A stretch of 62,500 bases of DNA from Symbiodinium natans (Eukaryota; Sar; Dinophyceae; Suessiales; Symbiodiniaceae): contig CAJNDS010002201.1 of assembly GCA_905221605.1 (NCBI GenBank), positions 50,001 through 112,500 on the forward strand, read 5' to 3'. The translations under genes were made by a program, and so were the position numbers. Of this stretch, positions 1-12,067 are shown in pieces (within the stretch, counting starts at the first letter, position 1; each line of letters begins with the position of its first letter). The notes under the pieces are model-generated. The model made no database searches. It was not told the DNA's origin and saw only the letters and a list, made by a program, of their open reading frames with translations.

Positions 1-162
1 TAGCTTGTTGATGCACTCTTCCTGGGGTCCCACATCTGTGCCTCACAATCAAGTTTCTGATGCCATGCCCTTGATGTTGAGAGATGCCCGTCTTAGTTAG
101 CTGGGCCGGGTCAGCGAACACAGAACCTCTTGGGAATTTGAAGCACGCCGCTGACGGCTGTG

Positions 163-3100
163 TCAACCGTTGGTGAGTCGGCCCCTTGTGATGCGACCCG
201 GCAGAAATGGCCATCCACAAAGAGCATCCCATGTGCCTCCATTCTTCTTTACCTGCAGCATCTCGAGGCGCACTGCGTCTCGTGCCTCCTGCAATCGCTC
301 GATCTCGCCCAGCCGGGCCTGTGCCATAGGAAATGCCATCATGGAAACGCCTGTAGCTTGAACCATTCTAGGCCGACACTAACCACCTAATCGCTCAGTT
401 GGGTGAAGTGTGCCGTGGGGCTTCCAGTCACTTGCCTCCATCAACATGGCCAGGGTGTCCTTCTGCTGCTCGGAGATTTCGGTGTTGTGGGCCTGGTGTG
501 CTGATCAAGAGAGTTCCAACCCATTCGCATGCTAGACCATCTCCGGGAGACATCACCATCTCATCTCCAGGCATCTCTGACGATCCCGGTCCATGTTGCG
601 CTCTACCAGATTCCTGTATTGTTTCCAAAGGTTCTTGGCAGCCATCACGGCCCCATTTTAAGTTTAGTTGCATTCAAGCATCAAGAGGCAAAGGTGTCAA
701 TTTGTACCAAGCTGGCACTTTCGTTTTCTGGCGAGGGTGCGCTTGCAGGCCTGCACGCGCAGTATGTTTAGCTCCCCGTGTAAGCTTCGAGGCTAGCACG
801 CCAGCCCTGACAACTAGTTTGCAGCACGACGACCTAAAGACGCTTTGAGGCAAGCACACATTATCATTATCACACAGCGTTGCAGCAAAGATTGTGGGAG
901 TGGGTAGTGATCGCATCACACTCTTGGAAACGAGCTCCGCCTCTCCTTTATTTCTTGCGACCAATTAAGAAAAGAACGAGGGATGCGGGGGGGCGCAGCC
1001 GTTCCCCCTTGGATAACCCGAGAGCAAAACCGAGTACCCTGAAAGCAAGAAAATCAAAACAACGACAAAGAGACTCGCGTGAGTAGCTCCAAACCCGCTC
1101 GTCAATTCAAGCCATGTGCAGGAACCCGAGATCATGCATTCGTGCTCTGCGATCTTTACTTTTCATACGAGCAATAGACAGCTCTGCTATTCAGCTCAAA
1201 CTAATTCTGTGCTGCATATAGCCGGGAGGTTTCCTAGAAAATTTAAGTTCGACGTGCCTGTTGCTGCTCCCCCTCAGTGCATGCTGAGTCTAGCCGACGC
1301 TGCCGCCGGGTAGCCGGGCCCCTCGAAGCTAAACCCTAGACCCTAGACCCATCTAGACCCTAAACCCTAAACCCTAAACCCTAAACCCTAAACCCTAAAA
1401 AATCTGCACTGCCAAGCTCAGCAGTGGCGTGAACAGACCCATTGGGCCACGACGCTTTGGGCGACATGCTTCCCTGCATCGGTGGTGATCTGAACAGGAC
1501 GGCGTAGGCTCGATCGCCTTTGTTTGCTGGCCCCCTTCCACATCGTTGGGAAGTCCGTGGGGCACGGCGGTTAGACTCCTGATTTCTGTTGCATGGCGGC
1601 GATGTGGGTACTGATGGCCTCCAGCGTCGCCTTGACCGTCAATACCTGCTTCTGCTTGACCCCAGAGCAGTGAGGAAGTTTATCTTGAGATCTGCCGGCA
1701 AGATGCCAAGAGGCGGCATGAGCCGGAGGCTCATAAAATGTCAATCAAGGCTTTTAGCGTATAGGGCCTTAAGGACTTGGAGTACAGAGCTTCAGGTGTG
1801 TGAACCCTAGAGAAACCAGAGAAACCATGGACCAGGAAACCGAATTGACCCCGTTGCCCATCCACTTGCGTGACATCCGGCCTCATTGGTCGTACGTGAC
1901 TTGAGCAGTTCCACCAGCTCCCCCTGCTCGTCCGTGGCTGCCTTCCGGTCAGGTGGCATAGGCGCTTTTGTAGTGAGCCGGCCAGCTTCTGAGTAGCATG
2001 GGGAACCAGACTGACTGCATGTTGCATAGTGTGAAAACGGCAACATGCCCCAATGCGTGAGGCCTCAGGTGTGAAGCTACATAGCAACCCAAAAAACCCG
2101 TACCCGCCCTACTCGCGCAGAGTGCGACTGGAGAACATCCAGGAGAAGCCGGAGAAAACAAAGCGGTTCGCAGAGAGTCGGAAAAGGTTTGCAGCAGGCC
2201 TCAGGTCCACCCATTTCTTGTATGCGTGCCTGCCAGTGCCCAGCAGGGACATCCACAGCATGCGTGAAGCATGTTTGTGCCGCTGGGCTTTAGAAGCTGC
2301 TGTGCCTGCGTCGACATAGGGTCGTAAAGGCAAGACCATACTCGAGAAAAAGGGTTTTAGAGGGAGAGAAGAATCAACCTCGCAAGTTCCCGACGTCGGC
2401 CATGCTTCAGATGGGTTAAGTTTTGACAAGCAAACACTCTTTGGGCCGGGTTGGGTCCAGGCAGCTGCAGAAGGTGTTGGCAATCGTGCGACCCCAAGTT
2501 CGTTCCTGCTAGCTGGTTTTCAGCTTCCGGCCTAGATGGAGCCATGTTTCTCTTGGAGGGCCTGCCCTAAGAAGCGATGCGAAACTGCCCTAAGCTCTTT
2601 GAAAGTGAAGCCATCGCGAACATAACCGCCGCAATCCGAACCTGTAGGCGGTCGATCTCTGCATTGAGCTCCTTGTGCCAGAGTTTGCCGTGCAGTGAGC
2701 ACGCAAACAACACACAAACGCTGAACCTCCACGATGACTGCGACTCGGGTCAAGCCCATCTTCTAAGTCCTAGGTAGCCACCCTAAACCCTAAAACCCAA
2801 AACCCAAAACCCAAAACCCTAAACCCTAAACCTTCCTGGTAGCTTCCTGGCTCGGTACGACCGATTGCAGTCCTCCAGCTTGGAATCGCTGTCACCCTTT
2901 TGCGACTCGAGCTCTTGCACTTTTGCCTGCCGGAATACACACCTTTAGGTGGAATTCACCTAAGCTCACAGAGTTCAGATTGGGAAACCATCCGATGATC
3001 TAGAATGATCGAGTGGAATACCTCACCTTGGTGGTCACTTGTGAGGAGAATGCTTGCGATGCACGTGCCTCGAGCTCTTCCACTGTAAGGGCGACATCCA

Positions 3101-6100
3101 CCGCGCCCGTCTTGGCCTGGAGATCGATGAAACCCTAAACCCTAAACTCTTTTTGCTAAACCCTAACCCTAAACGCGTTTTTGGGACTGGACTGTGACCT
3201 TGCCAGTACTATGCGAAGCGACCAGGAGGAAGGGCAGCGCGGACCAATCACTGGATAACCCACGATATTGCAGCGAGACAGGACTTATGTTAAGAGCCAC
3301 CCACGGAACTTTCATCCGCCACTCCCTCGACACGATCCCGAAATGTCACTCGTGAAACCCTAAACCCTAAACCCTATACCCTAAACCCTAAACCCCTAAC
3401 GACACTGAGAGCATGGCCCGAGCAAGGCGGACTCGCACGTCAGACTCTGCATTGGCCTGCGCAGGTGCAGGACATTGTCAGGAGCCACATGGTCTGTGGG
3501 GAAAAACGAAACTGCTACTCAGCCCCTCTACTTGCCCCTCATGTCCTTCATCTCTTCCAGTGCCTTCTGCGAATCTGCCACCTCCGAAGCAGGGGTGTGA
3601 GCAAACAACGAGCGGCTGTTGCGTGAACACTTTAATTCAGGCCGAGAATGAAGTAACACGGAATGACACAGGCATTCCGGCCGATTCTACACTGCATGGC
3701 ATGCGCCACGCTAGTTTTCAGTCCTCTAAATCGCTGCGACCGTATGCGAGCATGACACAGCTCACTCGCCCCACCTTCTGGTCTGCTGCCGCCTTGGAAG
3801 TCCAATGCTAGAACTACAGCTCGGTCCTCCAGCCCTCCTTTCTCAGAGCCATGCAAGGACACCAACTGCATCCTGGCTGCGAGCTTCTCTTCCCACTCGC
3901 GGCGCTCCTTTTCAATCTCCTCGCTTCCCATCGATGTAAGCTGTGCCTGACCAGGCCGGCGGATCTTGTCAATCTTACAGCCTTTGTCAATTTGGGACTG
4001 AAAGTGCTCCATACAAAGGCTCGCTATTCAAACAGACCAGTACACTTGCAGGACGCGGGGACCTGAAGCTTAGCATTCTCCTCCTGCAGTTGCTTGATGA
4101 GCTCGGCAGTTGGATCCAGCTGCTTCTTGACCTCCAGATGCTGACAAAGACCACCTCGCCTCGTCTACATGGACGTGGGATCGCTTGATGAGTTTGGAGT
4201 TCTGCGGCACTGCCTTGACTGGCATCTTCTTTGCATTATCCGCGAACCGAAGCCTTGGATAAGGAGCTCACAAGTATGCACAAACCGTTGTTGAAGTCTG
4301 TGCCTCCGCCTCGCCACATCTTGACATGCCGGCATGTTTGAGCCAAAGAACGTCGACACTGTGTCGTTGTAGTTGATGTCAGCTGGAGACAAGGCTGCAA
4401 TCATCACCTGAAGGGCAAGCAGACAGCACGAACAGTGACTCTTGGCAGGTCACAATGTATTCGCATGAAGGAGACTTGGGCCAGCACCGTCACAGCATTG
4501 CCGCCCAAGCTTTCGGACAAGAGCCTAGTGAGCTTGTCCGTGTGGTTGACCTTCCATGCCACGTGACTGGTAATGCTGCGATGGACCGCATCCCTAATGC
4601 TGAAAAAGCATGCAGCCAACGCCCGAAAATGGCTGCTGGCAAGCTGCCCGCTCCCCCTTGCACAACTGCACCAAGCCTCGGCTGCACATAATCGACTCAT
4701 GCAAGCAGATCACAGGGGACACGCGTATTTCTACACATTGTCCAAGCACGGCATGATTTAGATCAGAGAAACCGTGGCAGCACCCCCTCCTAAAAAGAGT
4801 AGAGGGCGCTCTATGGTGCTCTAGTCATGCTGAACCTGGAATGTTGCGCCATCGAACAAACTCAGGAGCCAAGACGGCCAAAAACATATGGAATTAAGCT
4901 TACGATCTCCTATGCTGATCTTGAAGGCATTGAAGGCACAGGGGACAGAGACTGATCTGCCTCCAAGAAGCATTGTCCAAGAGCTGACAAGGATTGATTG
5001 ATAGCAATACCCTCCTCCAGGCCTACGCCGGTCAATCCTGGCTCAATCGAGCACATGCAACGCGTGACCATGGCGTGTGGGACCAAATCAGCCACCCCCC
5101 CCCCCCACCCCCCCGAAAAAGGTGCGAGCTCCATGACAAGGATAGACAAAGGCAAAAGGAACTTCTACATCTCTCGCTGTCCATCTTCCTACATCTTGAT
5201 CCCGGCCTGTGTCATGAGCCCTCTCGCTGCCGGCCAAGTCCACCAAGCACAGCTTCGACCGGAACTCTTCCACCCAACCGCCTCGTTTGACCTGTGGGAT
5301 GTATAGCTTCCAAGCTTTTGCCTTTCGGTTGGTAGGCTGCAAATGACCACATCTTGAAAGTGGCCTCCTTTCGGAATCGGACGATGAAAAGCGTGTGGCC
5401 ACGGGATGATTCGGGATTCATGCCCGTAGCACCTCGGATGCGAGCACACGACGTGCAGGGAAAATGTTGGTGTTTCTTCCCACGACCACCTAAAACGCCA
5501 GCGAGGCTCGAATTGACCGATTGGCATCGCCCATCTTCCGAAATGATTCGGCCTCGAAATGGCAATCGCGTCTCCAGCCGCAATTGCAAGACATGCACCC
5601 CGAGCAGGACCCCTAGCAAGCCATGCACGCGGCCAAAAACTGCAGCTGTCAACCTGGCGCGCCTTGTCATGATTGCTGCATGCTCTCCAGATCTTGTCCA
5701 TGTTCTTGCGGTCTTTCGGGTCATATATGAAGACCTGCGCAGAAACTCGAGAACTCCCAGGAATGTTCTTTATGAGCATGCACTGCCACCAGCGACGGAC
5801 CTCACCCTTGTTGTTGAAGACGTTCAACTTTTGCCGATCTTTCTTCCGCGGCTCTAGGAGATCATAGACCTCGTCCATGTACACTTCCAGCATGGCAATC
5901 TCAACCTCAGCTGGGATCATGCCCTGGCCCGGGTGCAGTTTACACAGATGAATGTTATTCTCGAAAGCATTACAAAGGGTTTTCGGGGGAGTTCCTTCCC
6001 TCGCGTTCGTTCCTCATGGGTTCAGGTGCTTAGAGTCGTCTCCATAAACCGATCTGTTTAAGGCGAGGGGGCGGGCTAGCGAGGAAAGTAGCTGCGGCGC

Positions 6101-9100
6101 TGGAACCTGCAATATCTTGGGGGGAAGGACCACTTCGCGAAGGACGCTTGGGGCTTTCTTCAGCTCATGATGCTCCCTTGGTGGCCCGTGCTCGGGCAAA
6201 CCCGGAGCAGCTGATGCTCTTGGTGGCCCGGGCCCGGGCAAACCCTGAGCAGCTGATGCTCATGATGCTCGCGTGGTGGCTTGTGCTCCTTCAAACACTG
6301 AGCAGCTGATGCTCATGATGCTCGCTTGGAGGCCCGTGCTCGGGCAAACCCTGTGCAGCTGATGCTCATGATGCTCGTGCTCGGGAAACCCTTGAGCAGC
6401 TGATGCTCATGATGCTCGCTTGGTGGCCCATGCTCGGGCAAACGCTGAGCAGCTGATGCTCATGCTCATGATGATCACTTGGTGGCCGGCGCTCGGGCAA
6501 ACCCCGAGCAGCTGATGCTCATGATGCTCGCTTGGTGGCCCGGGCCCGGGCAAACCCTGAGCAGCTGATGCTCATGATGCTCGCTTGGTGGCCCGGGCCC
6601 GGGCAAACCCTGAGCAGCTGATGCTCATGATGCTCGCTTGGTGGCCCGTGCTCGGGCAAACCCCGAGCAGCTGATGCTCATGTAGGAGAATACTTAAGAG
6701 GGAGTGCATCCAGTGCTCTGCGCTAGCACGAACCCGGTACGTGGGAGTCCGTTTGTAAAAGTCGTCCAGGGCTCTGGCAGGGGGGCTCGATAGTGCACTT
6801 TGTAGTACAAGTAGTAGAATCCTAGTGCCCAGGAGGCCGTCCAGAGAGCTGGGTGCTGGAAAATGAGAAACGCTCTTGAGGAATGTAACCGACCTCTCAA
6901 CTCACGTGGATCGGAACATGTTTCGTGTGGAACGTACAACAACCTCGTAATCACGCGATCATCGCGCGCAGGAACGCACGAGAACCTCGCAAATCATGTT
7001 GGATCGCGATGCTTAAGTCGTGTTGAACTTATGAAAACCTTGCAACTCAGGTGAGTGTTTCACGTTTTCTTCACAGAAACGTACGAAATCCTGGCAAATC
7101 ACGTGGTATCACAAAGACTTCAACACAAGGTGGGAAATCTCATGATGCCAGCATAGTGAGAGCACACGAAAGAGCACGCCAATGGTCCAAGAGCACGTGC
7201 AGGAGAGAGACATAAATGGGATCCCTCGAAGCACTCCAGAAGAGCTCAGCCAGAACACTTTCAGAGTCGGGAAATCACAGCTGGGCGACTTTGGGCCTAG
7301 AGTCCGTCCAGCGGTCCGTAAGCCACGCCAGTTCCGTGCTTCGCGAACATCCAAAAGCGACGACGAGCGAGCAAAGCTTCGGATTTCGCAACAACAACAA
7401 AGGAGTGAGAGATTACCATGCTCAAGAGACTCTGCAGTTCCTCAAGGACACAAAGGTGCAAAAGCAATGAGCGTCTCACGTTTGGTGAACCCAGAAGTCC
7501 AAACGCGACAGTTTCGCGTTTCGCAACGGTGAGCGTGGTCACTGAAAAATGATGCAAGCCCTCCCTGTGTGAAACACAGCAAGTCTCGCTTGACATTTCT
7601 GAAAGGTGGGGCGTGAGTGTACAACAAGTGAGGGTCTGAAATAGTTAAGCCCAAGACTGAAGACTGGCGTGGCAAACTAACGTGCAGAAAGCTGACCATC
7701 ACAGGCTGCCAGCATCTTAATAAAGAAGAGGCGCATTGTATCTGACATCGGGATCCGTGTTCCCATCGACAACCTCGAACACTGCCGTGACTGTCCGCGG
7801 AATAATCCCGACGTTGGGTGGATCACCCACCACCGAATACGACTTGCCGCAGCCGGACTGTCCATAAGCAAACCTGGGAAGAGCAAGGACGAGCAATATG
7901 ACCAATTCAGGTTGAACCCCCCCATTCTGCCTGCGATGAGTATGGTTTCTGACCAAGGCACACCGTGCAATTGTAGCCGCGAAGTGCATTCTTCATGACT
8001 AGCTTACCAATGTCATTCCACACCATGTCCTGATCCACCTGAGCTGCACCAAAACCGACGTCTGAGCACACCTGGACACTCTGCAGCCAGGGAACGTATT
8101 TGGAGTTCGGGCCATCAGGTATTCCTGAGTGAAAAAAAAGCACAGCTCTTCACCTTCTGCTTCCGGTCCATGCAAACGAGACCGCCAAGGTGCTGAAGCC
8201 CGGCCGATCTGGATCCTGCTTATGGGATGGCAACGCATAACGGGCATAACGTGGGATGGTCACGGAGGGCGTAAGGTTTCTTGCAAACCTTCTGTATGCT
8301 TGTCATCAGACAAACAAGCCGATCCTCCATGGAGCCATCACAGCTCCACCAGCTTCGATCGAAAGCGTAGGATTTGGGTGGCGCCGTCATGTCCTAGGCA
8401 TTGCAGTATCCACATGACATGCGCAAAACCACTCAAGCAAGTGTGCAGCCCAGATGTCGAATGCACTAAGCTAGCCAGGGCACGTTTGGATCGTAGATCT
8501 TTGTCACTGCGCATCCACATCCTTTCTCAGCCTCTCCTTCCATCTCTACCACCTAAGACGGCAAACAGCAGGACACCTCAAACTCCAAACCCTTTTCTGC
8601 TTGTGGCATCTGATGGCCTAGGCCACTTAATCCCCGCACTGGAGAGTCACTGGTTGGTTTTTCAAGTCCGGCCAGTGTATACATGCATATATTCATATAC
8701 ACAGAGAGAGTGAGAGAGAGAGCGAGAGAGTGATGTGTATATATAAATATATATAGTGGTACATTCTATTTTGTTATATTATAATTTATATTTATGTACC
8801 GGGATATTTATGGTGTCATAAATTAGACTGTAGACATATGATATGTATATCTATACATATATTCTTGTGATGTGTATATATATATATATACATAGACTTG
8901 GTACCCACACACACTCCATTGATCCACCCCTCCGTTCTGGGTGGGTAGCTGGGTTTGGAGGGTGGGTTCCTGAACACGTGAAAGTTTGATATTTGGATCC
9001 GTCTAAATGATAAGCTGAAACTAAAAGACCCACCAACATGAGAAACTAAAGAAGTTCAACGTCGAGGCTGGGTCCAAGATTCAAGATTCAAATACCCAGG

Positions 9101-10130
9101 ACAACTTGTTAGGCTTCTTGAGTCTTGAAACCCGCCCCAACGTTGAACTTTAAGTTGAATGTTGGGAGTTTCAACATTCCGTTCCCGTGCGTAGGCGCCA
9201 TAAAGGGGAGAGCCCTTATCTCCAACAAACTAGCCCCATTGCCGAAACCTTGTCGCTAAATCCTCAAGTGCAGGATCCCTGCATCTTCTTCCCTCTGTTT
9301 TTCTCCTTAAATCTATTCCCGAAGCCCTAAAGAGCGCAGTCCATGAACCCTAAGCCCATTTCGCTACATCCTCAAGAGTCGAATCTTATTCCCTAAGTCC
9401 TGTTCCCTAATCCTTCAAGAGGGTTGCATATTAATCCCAAAAGGAAAGCCCTTAGATCCTAAAAGCAACTGACCTCATTCCCCAAACCATGTCGGTAAAT
9501 CCTATTGGGCGGGACCCTTGAATCTTCTCCCTTTCTTTCATTCCCTTTACTCCTACTCATCCCAGAGCCCTAAAGAGGGGCATCTGGGGGAGAGCCCCTA
9601 AATCCAAAAAAAAACACATCCTATTTCCTCAATCTTCACTAAACCCTACACAGAGGGATCCCGAAGTCTTGTTCCGTATGTTGTATTCCCTGTAGTCGTT
9701 ATTCCAAAGGGATCCTGCTCGAACGTATCCATATGCAAGTGTCAAGTCAGAAAACCGAAAACGGTGGATCAATGGGGAGCAGCATATATGTATATAGATA
9801 TATACTACATTATATGCACATGTACTCCCCGTCCGACCACCAGCCATGTACATCCCCGCTTTCTCATTTACCTTCGTAAGTCTTAAGTTCATGCCCGAAG
9901 CAAGCAGCTCGTTGGCAGGTAGCTTCTCGTCCAGGAGTGCCATCCGGCCTGTGGCAGAAGCAGGGCGGGCATCGTTCGTACTTCACTGGAGCATCGGCGG
10001 CATCCTCCTCCTACGTTTTGTTTCAGGACCGAAAGCTCGTGGAGCTCTGGCGAAACAGGCCCAGGCCTCTTGACGAACATCGGCCGAAGCCGCACGCACA
10101 CCTTAAGCAAAGTTGAGCTTGCAAGCCAGC
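163..10130 (-). CDS. Kinesin-3-like motor protein, multi-exon gene (3' end may lie outside the window)
   Basis: Plus-end-type microtubule motor with an N-terminal motor domain and a coiled-coil stalk. Motor exons, in order: beta-1 strand with VCVRLRP (about 10020-10130); about 9870-9945; 8038-7962 (WNDIG, GYNCTV); 7873-7747 with P-loop GQSGCGKSYS; 5905-5801 (MLEVYMDEVYDLL); 5734-5654; 5432-5368 with switch I MNPESSRGH; 5291-5207 with switch II LVDLAGSER; 5037-about 4965 (EEGIAINQSLSALG); 4550-4488 (KLTRLLSESLGGN); 4407-4352 (ALSPADINYNDT); 4253-about 4180 (LRFADNAKK). Stalk exons rich in E/K/Q/L follow near 4140-4062, 3980, 3900, 3590-3530, 3130-3035, 2940-2870, 2695-2640, 1920-1870, 1640-1590, 650-590, 480-420 and 330-200. 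At switch II the donor must be ACAG|GC to keep the family spacing to the next exon. Introns carry telomere-like repeats and a 53-bp minisatellite. Motor identity is firm; the subfamily and the lower-coordinate stalk exons are inferred. Confidence 0.9.
1323..1400 (-). repeat. Interstitial telomere-like repeat (TTTAGGG on minus strand)
   Basis: Several exact and near-exact CCCTAAA copies on the plus strand, inside a kinesin stalk intron. Related short blocks occur at 2783-2833 (with AACCCAAA variants), 3131-3173 and 3355-3398, all in introns of the same gene and in the same orientation. Confidence 0.92.
6150..6683. repeat. 53-bp minisatellite in a kinesin intron
   Basis: About nine to ten imperfect copies of a 53-bp unit containing GAGCAGCTGATGCTC and CATGATGCTCGCTTGGTGGC. 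Successive CAAACCC starts at 6551 and 6604 give the period. The first copies are shortened. Each unit carries a possible small hairpin (GAGCA/TGCTC) and most carry a GGCCCGGGCCCGGG-type palindrome or a variant. It lies in the 1.8-kb intron between the P-loop exon and the MLEVYMDEVYDLL exon. Confidence 0.9.
8690..8895. repeat. AT-rich and GA-rich low-complexity segment
   Basis: A short GAGAGAG run followed by about 180 bp of TATATA-rich sequence, ending in a TATATATATATATA tract. It lies in a large kinesin intron and has no coding signal. Confidence 0.85.
9234..9660. repeat. Imperfect ~240-bp tandem duplication with CCCTAAA-like words
   Basis: Two diverged copies offset by about 240 bp. Matching landmarks are GCTAAATCCTCAAG versus GGTAAATCCTATTG (about 9255 and 9495) and AGCCCTAAAGAG at about 9325 and 9567. 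Scattered CCCTAAA-like words suggest a degenerate telomere-related or older repeat. Located in a kinesin intron. Confidence 0.6.
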
Positions 10131-10149
10131 GGTTCATAGCCTACGGTTA

Positions 10150-11280
10150 CACAGACGGCCTCCACACCTCAATGCAGCTCAGTTGCAATGACTCCCTGCG
10201 GCACATCATCTTCTGCCATGGCTCCCGGAAAAAACCAAAGGCACCCAATTCCTGCAACAGGCTGTGTCCCAATTCTGTCTGCGTCCTGGACATACAGCAA
10301 CCTCAAGGCAAACGACACTCTTTGCTACTACGCCTGCAGATGTTGCCTCTCTCATGATCTTTGCATGTTTTCAACTGGTGACACTGACAGCCACAACACA
10401 GAGAAAAGACCGGTTCTGTCTGCAACATGCAATACTGTGCCAGCCATCCCTATGCCCAACCGATGCAACAAAAAAACACCAAAGGCACCCAAGGCCATGG
10501 CAATCCTTGGGTCCACTCACGGTCTGCGATCAAGCCTGTTCCAATCGTTGGCTCGAGGCCGGCTGCCAGCAAAAGTCGTCTACCGCATTCATGTATGCGT
10601 TGCAAGCGATTGCAGGCTCTTCCAGCCACCCACACACACACACTCTTGCTTTTCGAATAAGACTTTATCATCGGGCACGAAGTGTTCGTTCAAGGCATCT
10701 CATGCAAACGATCGATGAAAATGGGTGAAGAATCAAACACCTCTTGAAAAAACAAACCATCTTGACGATTTCAGATCAAACATCTGATCCGGCTCAAAAG
10801 CTTACAAGCGCTACAAGAGCATCAGACAACGGCACTACGATCAAAAAACGACCGCCGTTCAGTGATTGCTAATAATGGTTGGGGGCTGGTGAGGGAAGCC
10901 AAGTATTGGAATGTTGGGGTTGGAACGTTGGGGCAAGCGTGCTCATATTTTTTAAGGGCAGCACTTCCAATTCGAGATTTTTGTTTCAGCTTCTTTCTGG
11001 TTGCGCTCAAGGTGTTGCGTCTTTCGTCGTTCTCTCTAAGAGCCTGTTTTTTGTTTCCTTTTCTGGCTGTTGACTTCTCACTTACACAATGCATAGGTGA
11101 CAGGCAGAGCACCTGCCTAGTTGGAGCCTCTATCTTATTTTTGAGGCTTTCCAGTAGGCTCGGTAGCCACTCCAAAGAGAACTGGGCATGTCAACAGTCA
11201 CTTGGGCGCGTACCATCAATCAAGACCTCACAGTCCTGCGTGGGACGGGCGAATGAGATCATAGAACAGAGCAACTAGAG
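10150..11280. other. No gene recognised
   Basis: Upstream flank of the kinesin start exon. Short open frames occur on both strands, but none shows a recognisable motif or a convincing splice-bounded exon. Confidence 0.5.
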
Positions 11281-11334
11281 GGAGGGAGCGAGAGAGAGCT
11301 ACAGATACAGATGCAGATACAGATACAGATGCAG

Positions 11335-11379
<45 letters not shown>

Positions 11380-11554
11380 CAGAGAGAGAGAGAGAGAGGA
11401 ACAGAGAGAGAGAGAGAGAGAGAGAAATACAGAGAGAGATAACAGACGAGAGAGAGAGAGGAGACGGAGAGAGAGAGAGAGAGCGAGATCGAGAGATAGA
11501 TAGGAGAGAGAGATAGAGAGAGAGAGATACAGAAATCAAGAGAAGAGAGATAAC

Positions 11555-11605
<51 letters not shown>

Positions 11606-11632
11606 AGAGAGGAGAGAGAGCGAGCTGCTTCA
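11281..11632. repeat. (GA)n compound microsatellite
   Basis: About 350 bp of GAGAGA with interspersed ATACAG and GATAGA variants, starting with an ACAGAT(A/G) hexamer block. It produces spurious Ser/Leu-rich open frames on the minus strand. Confidence 0.95.
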
Positions 11633-12067
11633 CAAGGCACATTAAAACGGGGGCGGGGGGGGGGGAGGGGGTGGGCTCGGGCACGGTCCTTGGCTCCACA
11701 CCTGGAAGAACCATTGCAACCCAGTGAGTAAAGCCGAGTGAGAGTATTGACAAATTGCACTATTCCTTGCGCTTTCATAGCTACAGCTCGCTACTAGTAA
11801 GATCCTACAAATTCAAGCCTCTCCACTGCTTGAGGTTTCCACCCATTCGAACTGGCCAGCGTGGGAATCAAAATGTGCCTCGAAGCAAGGTTTTTCAGGA
11901 GTGTTTCGAAAATCTGCAAATCTGCCTCACAAACTGTGGGATGAGCCGCTGGCAACAAGTGCCAGAGATTCGAGGTCGCAAGTCCAGACAACTTGGCAAG
12001 CATGGAGACCGCGAAGGCAAAGGTTGCACAATGCTACAAGAGAGGCCGTGCCTGCCAGTCCACGGTC

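Noticed and set aside
4620-4645. AGCCATTTT on the minus strand, resembling DinoSL
   Set aside because: It lies in the middle of the kinesin motor gene between two coding exons, without the rest of the leader; best explained by chance.
11228-11778. Ser/Leu-rich minus-strand frames up to 164 codons
   Set aside because: Translation of a (GA)n array.
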